56,157 nucleotides of DNA, taken from contig JADHRD010000003.1 of assembly GCA_016777585.1 (NCBI GenBank), positions 1 to 56,157 on the forward strand. The letters run 5' to 3'. Positions 9,526 through 17,830 of this stretch are shown piece by piece. The notes beneath the pieces were generated by a model that saw only the letters and a list, made by a program, of their open reading frames with translations, had not been told where the DNA came from and did no database searches. The DNA comes from Rhodospirillales bacterium (GTDB lineage Bacteria > Pseudomonadota > Alphaproteobacteria > Rhodospirillales > UBA2165). The position numbers were made by a program, and so were the translations under genes. Every line of letters starts with the position of its first letter. Position 1 is the first letter of the stretch.

Positions 9526-10110
9526 ATGCCTTTAGTTGAGATATTGCCTGAAACGCACAAAGTAGAAATTACACTGCTCTATGGCACCAATAATAACTTT
9601 ACTGGCGAGCGTGTTTATGATTTTGCTAAATGTTATCTTCACACAGACGCTGAGAAACTGCTGACTAGGGCTGTGGAAATAGCAGCCGAATTGTCTTTTA
9701 AAATCAGGATTTACGATGCCTTCAGGCCATCTGAAGCACAATGGGCTCTATGGAAACATTCGCCAGATCCAGATTTTTTAGCTAATCCGAATATTGGTTC
9801 GCCACATTCACGAGGGGTTGCAGTTGATGTAACTCTTCTGGACTACAATGGGCAAAAACTAGACATGGGAACAGATTTTGACGAGTTTTCGGAACTCTCT
9901 CATCATGGCAACCCCGAAATAAGCAAGGTTGCAAAGACAAATCGAATGCTATTACTGGGAATAATGACTGCGGCTGGTTGGGACTTCTTTAAAAATGAGT
10001 GGTGGCATTATCAATTATTTAATTCCAAAGGCTATCAATTATTATCTGATAAAGATCTAAAGGTTCCGATGATGTTATCAACGAAGCATAAAAAGGGTCC
10101 ATGCAAATGA
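9526..10110 (+). CDS. D-alanyl-D-alanine dipeptidase (VanX/DdpX type)
   Basis: A 194-residue zinc dipeptidase of the M15D family. All VanX active-site elements can be seen: the transition-state arginine in YDAFRP (Arg67), zinc ligands His94 and Asp101 in SPHSRGVAVD, the catalytic base Glu158 and the third zinc ligand His161 in NEWWHY. Such enzymes cleave D-Ala-D-Ala. In VanA-type operons this confers vancomycin resistance, but alone in Gram-negatives they usually serve peptidoglycan recycling or D-Ala use. There is no signal peptide, so it is probably cytosolic. No vanH, vanA or vanRS lies nearby, so a resistance role is unlikely. Its last bases overlap the next gene. Confidence 0.9.
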   Translation: MPLVEILPETHKVEITLLYGTNNNFTGERVYDFAKCYLHTDAEKLLTRAVEIAAELSFKIRIYDAFRPSEAQWALWKHSPDPDFLANPNIGSPHSRGVAVDVTLLDYNGQKLDMGTDFDEFSELSHHGNPEISKVAKTNRMLLLGIMTAAGWDFFKNEWWHYQLFNSKGYQLLSDKDLKVPMMLSTKHKKGPCK

Positions 10111-11132
10111 GATTAACGTCATATTCCATTATAATTTTTATCATCACGAGTTTTAATTTTTTAATAACTAGTAATAGCTTAGTAGCCGGAGACACTGCAG
10201 TGATCCTTATGTATCATCGCTTCGGGGAAACGACTTATCCTTCAACTAATGTGCGTTTAAAACAGTTTGACCTGCATCTCACTGAATTAAGGGATAAAAA
10301 TTATAATGTTTTGCCTGTGAGAGAAATTATTTCAAAATTAAAGATTGGAGAGAGCCTCCCTGAGAAAACCGTTGGCATCACAATTGATGACGGATACGGG
10401 TCAGTGTTCTCGGAAGCTTGGCCGAGATTCCAAAGATTCAACTTTCCATTTACTGTTTTTATTTCCACAGCCCTAATAGGAAAAAGCTCAAAAAAATACA
10501 TGTCTTGGGAACAACTTCGTATTCTCAAAGACGCGGGCGTTGATATTGGCGCACATACAAATACCCATAATCATATGGCCACATCTAGCCGTAGTATAAA
10601 TATTCGAGAAATATTAACCTCCAATGAAAAATATTTAACTGAATTAGGAGCTATTCCTGAGATATTTGCATATCCCTATGGTGAGAGTAGCACTGAGGTG
10701 CAGAATCTTGTAAAAAAACTTGGCTATAAATCAGCATTTGGGCAACACTCAGGGCCTATAGATAAAAAAAGTAATTTCTTTAATATGCCAAGGTTTGCTC
10801 TCAACGAAAATTATGGCGATATGAGGAGATTTCGTTTAGTGCTTAGAACGATACCCCTTCCCATCACTGAACTCATTCCCAAAAGTCCACTTGTCCTCAC
10901 TAACAACCCACCGTCGCTTGGTTTCACAATTAATTCAGAAACCTTAAAGTTTAATTCTTTAAGCTGTTTCTCTTCAAGAACTGGCAAACTGCAACTTGAA
11001 AGGCTGGGTCGTCGGATAGAAATTAGAATGCCCAAATTATTGCCCTCGGGAAGAACAAGGGTAAATTGCACTATGCCCCGAGAAGACGGCCGTTGGCACT
11101 GGTTCGGAAGATTGTTTGTGGTGCCAAAATAA
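10101..11132 (+). CDS. exported polysaccharide deacetylase (NodB-fold)
   Basis: A 343-residue carbohydrate esterase 4-type protein with an N-terminal signal or anchor (hydrophobic residues about 8-28). NodB-fold motifs are in order: MYHRF at the first strand, TIDDGYG with Asp96-Asp97, AHTNTHNH with metal ligands His152 and His156, and a YPYGE stretch near 191. The last ~80 residues form an extra domain with two cysteines that could pair. It could remove N-acetyl groups from peptidoglycan or an exopolysaccharide, the substrate being unknown. It overlaps the dipeptidase. A start at 10107 (ATGA overlap with the dipeptidase stop) is as likely as the ATG at 10101. Confidence 0.85.
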   Translation: MQMRLTSYSIIIFIITSFNFLITSNSLVAGDTAVILMYHRFGETTYPSTNVRLKQFDLHLTELRDKNYNVLPVREIISKLKIGESLPEKTVGITIDDGYGSVFSEAWPRFQRFNFPFTVFISTALIGKSSKKYMSWEQLRILKDAGVDIGAHTNTHNHMATSSRSINIREILTSNEKYLTELGAIPEIFAYPYGESSTEVQNLVKKLGYKSAFGQHSGPIDKKSNFFNMPRFALNENYGDMRRFRLVLRTIPLPITELIPKSPLVLTNNPPSLGFTINSETLKFNSLSCFSSRTGKLQLERLGRRIEIRMPKLLPSGRTRVNCTMPREDGRWHWFGRLFVVPK

Positions 11133-11146
11133 ACTAATGTTACTAA

Positions 11147-12127
11147 TTAGATGGTTGGTGGTTGCACTATAATAACATAATCTCCACCTAATTTTGCATT
11201 ATCAAATATATCAAGCTGATTTGAGCTAATAATGGATCTGACAGTTTTTATATATTCATCTCTACGCTGGGAATAATTCTTGAGAGAGCCAAGTAATTTC
11301 TCACTAAACAAAGGTAGGTTCTTCTTCCTTAGGTTTTCTCTTTTTTTGCGAAATTCACGGTAGGCATTGTGCGTATTTAAATTATGCATGTATGCTTTAA
11401 CTGCATCAAATATCGTAGGGAAAACCTTTACTCTATGCTTTTTCCCTAAATCTCTACCGAGTGGAATTAATGAATTAGATACTCCATAGGTCCATTGACC
11501 AAAAAGAGCATTACCCTCTATCGCAAACCTTGAGGTTCCCCAACCACTCTCTTCAGCCGCTTGCGCAAGCGCAATAGAAGGCGGAATGATATCAACTCTG
11601 AGCAGCAATTGGCTGACATCATCTCTTCTAGTTTTATATTTGTCCGACATTGCCGCCAACCAGAGCTTATCTAGTGCATTAATGCCTAGCAGGCTATTGG
11701 TTTCTATCCCAATTCTTAAAAGTCGTTGTCGATCTGTAATTATTTTATTATTGGCTTTGAGAATAATTGGAAGAACTATCTTAAAAAATATTTCTTTCTT
11801 CTGCTTCGGTCTCTGTATATCAGACATGTCAGTTGGAATTTTCTCTAAAAAAATCCGCGGAACAAAAGCACCTTTTTTTATAACGCCTGCTAAATCATAT
11901 TTCAGGCTATTAAATGCGATGGATAATTTATCTGCGGAAAGAACCTTGTCAGAGCTTTCTTTTTGTTTAAATCTTTTATCTTTTCTAACATCGCTTAAGT
12001 TGCGTTCGGTCAAAAAAGCCTTGGGTGATTTAGTTGCTACCTTGCTATGAAAGCCGATTGCTAGTGCTATAGCGCAAAAAGTTAAAGATAATAGAACTGC
12101 AATAATTGATTTATCAAATATTTTCAT
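11147..12127 (-). CDS. Bax-like glucosaminidase-domain protein
   Basis: A 326-residue protein with an N-terminal signal or membrane anchor (residues 8-25) and a charged low-complexity stretch to about residue 65. The C-terminal half (about 175-300) is a GH73-type glucosaminidase domain, recognised by IALAQAAEESGWGTSRFAIEGNALFGQW, in which Glu192/193 would be catalytic. The overall layout matches the Bax family (COG2992). Such enzymes cut the N-acetylglucosaminyl bond in peptidoglycan. It converges on the deacetylase gene, with 14 bases between the stops. Identity of the domain is firm; the physiological role is inferred. Confidence 0.82.
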   Translation of the reverse strand: MKIFDKSIIAVLLSLTFCAIALAIGFHSKVATKSPKAFLTERNLSDVRKDKRFKQKESSDKVLSADKLSIAFNSLKYDLAGVIKKGAFVPRIFLEKIPTDMSDIQRPKQKKEIFFKIVLPIILKANNKIITDRQRLLRIGIETNSLLGINALDKLWLAAMSDKYKTRRDDVSQLLLRVDIIPPSIALAQAAEESGWGTSRFAIEGNALFGQWTYGVSNSLIPLGRDLGKKHRVKVFPTIFDAVKAYMHNLNTHNAYREFRKKRENLRKKNLPLFSEKLLGSLKNYSQRRDEYIKTVRSIISSNQLDIFDNAKLGGDYVIIVQPPTI

Positions 12128-12256
12128 TTCCTAATCTTATACCTTAAGAATTATCAATTTGACGTTTTAGAGGTTTTTCACCCGAGATTATATTTTAAAA
12201 TATCATTCTTCAATTAATGTATTTTTTTATCATTTTTTTTATTAAAAAACCACTAA

Positions 12257-13255
12257 TTAAGTTTTTAAAAAGCCCACCGCTTCGTAAACGTCTTCTAGTA
12301 TAGGAAGGGCAATATCGTTAGCCCTGTTGGATCCGTCCCTTAATACACTCTTTAAATACTCGTGGTTCTTCAATAATCTAGCCATCTCATCGCCGATTGG
12401 CGCTAACACCGCAATAGCAATATCCACCAAGGCTGACTTAAAGACTGAAAACTGCTTTCCTTCAAATTCTTGGCAAACACTTTCAAGTGTTTTATCCGAT
12501 AAAGCAGCAAAAATTCCCAAAAGGTTTGAGGCTTCTGGTCTTCCAACAAGTTCCTCAGGTCTACCCGGCAAAAGCCCTGAATCTGAAGTTGCTTTCTTTA
12601 TTTTTTTCTTTATTTCGTCGGAGCCATCGGTCATATTAATACGACTATTCTCAGAAGGGTCAGATTTACTCATTTTTTTCAAACCACTTCTTAATGACAT
12701 AACCCTAGTTGCTTCTCCAAAAATTAATGGCTCAGGTAGCGGAAATAACTCTGTTTTATAATCTATATTAAATTTCTGGGCGATATCTCTAGCTAACTCC
12801 AAGTGTTGTTTCTGATCATCTCCAACCGGCACGTGGGTTGCTTTATATAATAAAATATCAGCTGCCATCAGATTTGGATATACATATAAACCAGCAGACG
12901 CTCTTTCACTATTCTCACCGGCCTTTTCCTTAAATTGCGTCATTCGGTTTAACCAACCTAATCTTGAGACACAATTAAAAACCCACGCTAACTCGGCATG
13001 CGCAGAAACAGTGCTTTGATTAAAAATAATGTTCTTTTCTGGATCTAAACCAGACGCGATCAAGCCTGCTGTAACTTCTAATGTATTTTTTTCAAGCTGT
13101 TTGGGGTTGTGTAAAGCCGTTATTGCATGCAAATCCACTACACAATAAATACATTCATGTTTATGCTGTAAACTAACCCAGTTGCGCAAAGCGCCCAAAT
13201 AATTACCGAGGTGCAACTCACCCGTTGGTTGAATACCCGAAAAAATTCGACTCAT
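12257..13255 (-). CDS. trpS: tryptophanyl-tRNA synthetase
   Basis: Class Ic aminoacyl-tRNA synthetase charging tRNA-Trp. The 332-residue product has the usual bacterial length, the HIGH-equivalent HLGN (residues 15-18) in [17 protein letters not shown], and the KMSKS loop at 194-198. The DLHAIT stretch and the [12 protein letters not shown] segment are family-typical. It lies downstream of murJ on the same strand, 72 bases away, a pairing seen in many Alphaproteobacteria. Its 3' side is a poly-T/A-rich stretch without a convincing terminator stem. Confidence 0.97.
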   Translation of the reverse strand: MSRIFSGIQPTGELHLGNYLGALRNWVSLQHKHECIYCVVDLHAITALHNPKQLEKNTLEVTAGLIASGLDPEKNIIFNQSTVSAHAELAWVFNCVSRLGWLNRMTQFKEKAGENSERASAGLYVYPNLMAADILLYKATHVPVGDDQKQHLELARDIAQKFNIDYKTELFPLPEPLIFGEATRVMSLRSGLKKMSKSDPSENSRINMTDGSDEIKKKIKKATSDSGLLPGRPEELVGRPEASNLLGIFAALSDKTLESVCQEFEGKQFSVFKSALVDIAIAVLAPIGDEMARLLKNHEYLKSVLRDGSNRANDIALPILEDVYEAVGFLKT

Positions 13256-13327
13256 ACTGGTTCTTTTGTTTAATAATGAAACTCAATCTGATAATACTAG
13301 CTATTCTATTCTGAACAAGTCGGATTA

Positions 13328-14875
13328 TCAAATTTTTTGGCCAAACACCCCAGTTACATCTTTTAAACTATAAACCTTAAAGTATAATGTGATAAAACAA
13401 TATGAGACAAGACCCAAAAATACGAGCGCAATTAATGCTACGAACTTTTCAAATGCATGACCATTAAACGATTCCTCAAAAAGAAGAGCTCCTAAATATA
13501 CTAAACATCCCATAATAAGAGTTGCTAAAATCACACGAGGTAAACGATAAAGAAACAAATAATCTGGTTTAAGTTGACCACGTTTCCATAAAAAAATTGA
13601 TAGTAGCGCGACGTTACACCATGCTGATATTACTGTGGCAACAGCAATACCTAGATGCAAAAATGGCCCCATTAAGATCAAATTAAAAATAATATTTATC
13701 ACTATCGCAAATCCGGCGATTTTAATAGGCGTAGCAGTATCCCCTCTTGAAAAATAGCCCGGCACTAAGGCCTTTATTAAAACATACGCCGGTAATCCAA
13801 TAGAATAAATCGATAAAGCTGCTGCTGTTGAAACAACTGACTCTGCACCAAATTGACCCCTCTCAAATAATGTCGATATAACCGGACCAGCTAGTATAAT
13901 GAGCGCAATTGCTGCGGGCAACGCAAGAACCAATGAAAATTCAATGGCACGATTTTGTGTGTCGAGTGCTAATTTTTCATTGTTTGAGTTTAAACTATGG
14001 GATAATGCAGGAAGTAATGCTGTTCCAATGGCGACACCAACAATTCCTATCGGCAATTGGTTGATACGGTCTGCGTAAAATAAAAAAGAAATAGAACCAG
14101 ACGGCAAAAAGGATGCAATAATAGTATCAATTAACAAACTAACTTGATAAACGCCCGCACCTATAGCCACAGGAATAATACGCTTTAACATTAACACCAC
14201 TTCTTTAGAAAACTTCGGTAATGGTAGTCGGAGATATACACCCGAATTAGAGCAATAAGTCAGAAGCCAAATGAATTGGACTAGGCCGCCAATGCTTACA
14301 CCCCAGGCTAGCGCGTGTGCTGGCGTTTGAGTGTGCTCAGAAAACATTATTAAAGAACCAATTAGAGCAATATTTAATAGTATTGGCGTAGCGGCTGCAG
14401 CGGCAAATTTTCCCAACGCATTTAAAACGCCAGACATTAAAGACACCAAGGAGATGAAAACAAGATATGGAAAAGTAATGCGTGTCAGAACAATTGCTAA
14501 ATCTAGTTTCTCTTTACTTTGAAAAAAACCTGGCGCAAATAAAAGAATCACTGTTGGCATAAATATTTGTATTAAAACAACAAAGCCTAAAACTACCAAA
14601 ACAAGTATGGATAAAACTTCTTGAGCAAATTCTTTAGCATGCTCGAAACCATTTTTATTACTCAAAGATAAAAATTGGGGAATAAATGCTGCACTTAGCG
14701 CTCCTTCCGCAAACAACCTTCGAAAAAGATTGGGAATTTTAAAGGCTACAAAAAAGATGTCTGCAAGCACCCCTGTTCCTAAAAAAATTGCAATAAGAAT
14801 GTCTCGTATAAAACCAAATAGCCTGCTTACTAGGGTAAGGATGCTTATGGTAAATATTGATCTAAAAAAGGCCAT
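13328..14875 (-). CDS. murJ: lipid II flippase MurJ (MviN)
   Basis: MurJ moves lipid II across the inner membrane for peptidoglycan synthesis. The 515-residue protein is hydrophobic throughout, with about 14 predicted membrane segments. The MurJ N-terminus is clear: SRLFGFIRDILIAIFLG and then IPNLFRRLFAEGALSAAFIP, including the conserved arginines of the central cavity. The order glnD-murJ-trpS is a conserved alphaproteobacterial arrangement. Length and motifs are normal. Confidence 0.95.
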   Translation of the reverse strand: MAFFRSIFTISILTLVSRLFGFIRDILIAIFLGTGVLADIFFVAFKIPNLFRRLFAEGALSAAFIPQFLSLSNKNGFEHAKEFAQEVLSILVLVVLGFVVLIQIFMPTVILLFAPGFFQSKEKLDLAIVLTRITFPYLVFISLVSLMSGVLNALGKFAAAAATPILLNIALIGSLIMFSEHTQTPAHALAWGVSIGGLVQFIWLLTYCSNSGVYLRLPLPKFSKEVVLMLKRIIPVAIGAGVYQVSLLIDTIIASFLPSGSISFLFYADRINQLPIGIVGVAIGTALLPALSHSLNSNNEKLALDTQNRAIEFSLVLALPAAIALIILAGPVISTLFERGQFGAESVVSTAAALSIYSIGLPAYVLIKALVPGYFSRGDTATPIKIAGFAIVINIIFNLILMGPFLHLGIAVATVISAWCNVALLSIFLWKRGQLKPDYLFLYRLPRVILATLIMGCLVYLGALLFEESFNGHAFEKFVALIALVFLGLVSYCFITLYFKVYSLKDVTGVFGQKI

Positions 14876-14973
14876 CTTAAACGTATATCATAAATAGGTT
14901 TATAAATAATTTGTAAAAATTTTTTTAGAATTTAGAGATATTTTTCGCTCACTACGGTTTTTATTAAGTTTTT

Positions 14974-17751
14974 TCAGAACTCTTGATGTTGAAGCTCTTT
15001 TTTTTCAACGGCCTTAACTAATTCAGATCGGATTTTTTCGAGTTTAGACTTATGGTTAATCTTTAAACCAAAAATATCTTTTACGTAAAAAGTATCAACA
15101 ACATGTTCCCCATACGTTGTGATGTGCGCGGAATTAATTTTGAGACCAAGTTGATTTAATGCTCGAGTAACGTCATATAAAAATCTCGCTCGATCCTTTC
15201 CATTAACCTCTATTACCGTATCACTAGTACTAGCAGAGTTATCTGTTATTACTCGGGTAGCTACACTGAATAATTGGTCTTTTTTTGTTGAATTTTGTTT
15301 CATTGTTTTACTTAATTCAATTTCAAGGTTGAGTTTACCCGATAAAACATCCTCTATTCTCTTTTTCAATCTGTCTAATTGATTAGTTCGTTTGTACGCT
15401 TGGTTGTTAATATCTACGATAGAAAAACTATCCAAAACCATGCCATCTGACATGGTTACAATTTTTGCATCCATAATAGTTGCGCCGGACAACGCTACAG
15501 CGCCAGCAATTTGATAAAAAATCCCAGGGTGATCTTGAGTATAAACCGTAATATCCGTATATTCGAACTCATTATCAACCCTAACATCAATATGTAAGTT
15601 AAGATTGTTTTCATGAGCATGCTTGACAATACCTGCGTGGCGGATATGAACCTCAACATTATAGGTTAACCAATATTTATCATACCCCTTGGATATAAAA
15701 TCTTCAAAAAAACCTTTCTCGGGTCCTTCAATGCGTTTTCGGAAGGCATCTTTAGCATGTTCAATCCGTTCTTTGCGATGCTCAATAACTCTGTCACCAG
15801 ACAAAATTTCAAGGGACCGCTGAAACAGGGACCGAAGCAAACCAGATTTCCAAGAATTCCATGTTTTAGGGCCAACAGCCTTAATATCAGCAACTGTTAA
15901 TATTGTTAACAAGCGCAAGCGCTCAATCGATTTTACTTTATTAACAAAATCCTGAACTGTCTTAGGATCATCAACGTCACGTTTAAACGCGGTATCACTC
16001 ATAAGCAGATGGTTTAAGACCAACCAAACCACAGTTTCTGTCTCTTCTTCGCTTAATGTGAGCCTTGGGCCCAACGACACAGCAATCTCTGCACCAATTT
16101 GAGAATGATCTCCTCCTCTCCCTTTAGCTATGTCATGTAAAAACACAGATACATACAAAGCTCTGCGCGATTGAATCATAGACATCGCCTCACTTGAGTT
16201 TGGCATATCGTCGGAATAAGTACCATTTTCTATACGCGAAAGTATCCCAATCGCTCGGATTGTATGCTCATCAACAGTATAAGTGTGGTACATATCATAT
16301 TGCATCTGCGCCACAACTCTTCCAAAATCAGGTATAAATTTTCCTAAAACACCAGCTTCATTCATTAATCTCAGTGCTTGCTCTGGATTTGTTTTAGCTG
16401 TTAAAATCTTCAAAAAGACCTCATTAGCTGCGTCGTTATTCCTCAAACTATTATTAACAAGCTTTAAGTTTTCTGAAATCAGCCGTATAGCATTAGGGTG
16501 AATATCTAGATTGTATTTTTGGGCCTCATAAAAAATTTTAATGAGCTTAATAGGATTGGCTTTAAACGCTTCTTTATCAATGACATTAATTCTACCTTTT
16601 TCATCATTAAACCCATCGATTTTATTTCTTCTGCGCAACGTCGCGAGCCCCATGTTGATTTTAAATAATCCCTTACTTTTTTGCTGCTCCTCTAAAACAG
16701 CGCATAAGACTCTTGTCAAATCACCAACGTCTTTTGCAATCAAAAAGTAATGCTTCATAAACCTTTCAACACCCGAGGTGCCTGCCCGATCGGCATACAA
16801 CATCCGTTCGCCTATCGCTTTTTGTATATCAAAAGAAAGCCGCTCATCCGCACGTTTACTCAAGAAATGTATGTGACATCTGACCGTCCACAAGAACTTG
16901 TAAGCTTTGTTATAACGCTTAAGGTCTTGCTGCGTAATTATACCTATCTCAAGAAGCTGCTCAAATACGCTTATACCGAAAAGGTATTTGACTAACCAAT
17001 AGAGCGTCTGAAGGTCTCTTAATCCCCCCTTTCCCTCTTTAATGTTAGGCTCAACAACATATCTAGAGTCTCCCATTCGATTATGCCGCAAATTGCGTTC
17101 CTTTAGCTTAAACTCAACAAACTTAGGCCCCGAACCTTCTATGACATCTGACTTGAAGCGATCAATTAAATTTTGGTATAATACCTGATCACCCCAAAGC
17201 CACCGTGAATCTAATACTGAGGTTCGGATCGTTATATCATCTTTGGATAATCGTATTACGTCATCAATAGATCGCGTTGAATGACCAATCTTTAAACCCA
17301 TATCCCAAAGCGTATAAAGAATAAATTCAATAATTTGCTCAGAATATGGCGTTTCTTTGTACGGGATTAAGAACATTATATCCACGTCCGAATATGGTGC
17401 AAGCTCACCACGTCCATAACCACCAATTGCTACGAGGCTTATTTTCTCCGCCGTCGATCGATTAGCCGCCGGATAGGCTCTGGTTGTTGCCAAGTCAAAT
17501 ATGATACGTATCAGTTGGTCTATAAGAAATGTATTATCTTTTAAAACGTTCTTGCCTGCATCACTTTTCACAACGCAACTTTCAAATCTTTTTTTTATTT
17601 CTGCATTCCCTCCGATTAAGGCTTTTTTTAAAATTTTAACAATATTATTACGCTTGGATGCATTATAACCTTGGTTCTTAAAAAGAATCTCTATCTCTTC
17701 TTGAACTTTTATTCGATTAATTACCCCTCGTCTTTTAGAAATTTGGTTCAT
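14974..17751 (-). CDS. glnD: bifunctional uridylyltransferase / uridylyl-removing enzyme GlnD
   Basis: GlnD senses glutamine and adds or removes UMP on PII proteins, controlling nitrogen assimilation. The 925-residue product has a nucleotidyltransferase domain with GGYGRGE (110-116) and metal-binding Asp122 and Asp124, a GlnD linker domain, an HD domain with HDIAKGRGGDHSQIG (around residue 540), and two C-terminal ACT domains (from about 720, and the last 80 residues around IEVNGKDRARFLYDVTRAL). No glnB or glnK lies in the window. The gene sits between mutS and murJ, the typical order in this class. Confidence 0.96.
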   Translation of the reverse strand: MNQISKRRGVINRIKVQEEIEILFKNQGYNASKRNNIVKILKKALIGGNAEIKKRFESCVVKSDAGKNVLKDNTFLIDQLIRIIFDLATTRAYPAANRSTAEKISLVAIGGYGRGELAPYSDVDIMFLIPYKETPYSEQIIEFILYTLWDMGLKIGHSTRSIDDVIRLSKDDITIRTSVLDSRWLWGDQVLYQNLIDRFKSDVIEGSGPKFVEFKLKERNLRHNRMGDSRYVVEPNIKEGKGGLRDLQTLYWLVKYLFGISVFEQLLEIGIITQQDLKRYNKAYKFLWTVRCHIHFLSKRADERLSFDIQKAIGERMLYADRAGTSGVERFMKHYFLIAKDVGDLTRVLCAVLEEQQKSKGLFKINMGLATLRRRNKIDGFNDEKGRINVIDKEAFKANPIKLIKIFYEAQKYNLDIHPNAIRLISENLKLVNNSLRNNDAANEVFLKILTAKTNPEQALRLMNEAGVLGKFIPDFGRVVAQMQYDMYHTYTVDEHTIRAIGILSRIENGTYSDDMPNSSEAMSMIQSRRALYVSVFLHDIAKGRGGDHSQIGAEIAVSLGPRLTLSEEETETVVWLVLNHLLMSDTAFKRDVDDPKTVQDFVNKVKSIERLRLLTILTVADIKAVGPKTWNSWKSGLLRSLFQRSLEILSGDRVIEHRKERIEHAKDAFRKRIEGPEKGFFEDFISKGYDKYWLTYNVEVHIRHAGIVKHAHENNLNLHIDVRVDNEFEYTDITVYTQDHPGIFYQIAGAVALSGATIMDAKIVTMSDGMVLDSFSIVDINNQAYKRTNQLDRLKKRIEDVLSGKLNLEIELSKTMKQNSTKKDQLFSVATRVITDNSASTSDTVIEVNGKDRARFLYDVTRALNQLGLKINSAHITTYGEHVVDTFYVKDIFGLKINHKSKLEKIRSELVKAVEKKELQHQEF

Positions 17752-17830
17752 TATTTTCGCACTCTATATTGGGACTATTTGATAAAAAATTATAACACGT
17801 AAATACTAGGTTTATTGTATATACTAAATT

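Noticed and set aside
9526-10110. Vancomycin-resistance operon
   Set aside because: Only the VanX-like enzyme is present; vanH, vanA and vanRS are absent, and the organism is Gram-negative by its envelope genes.
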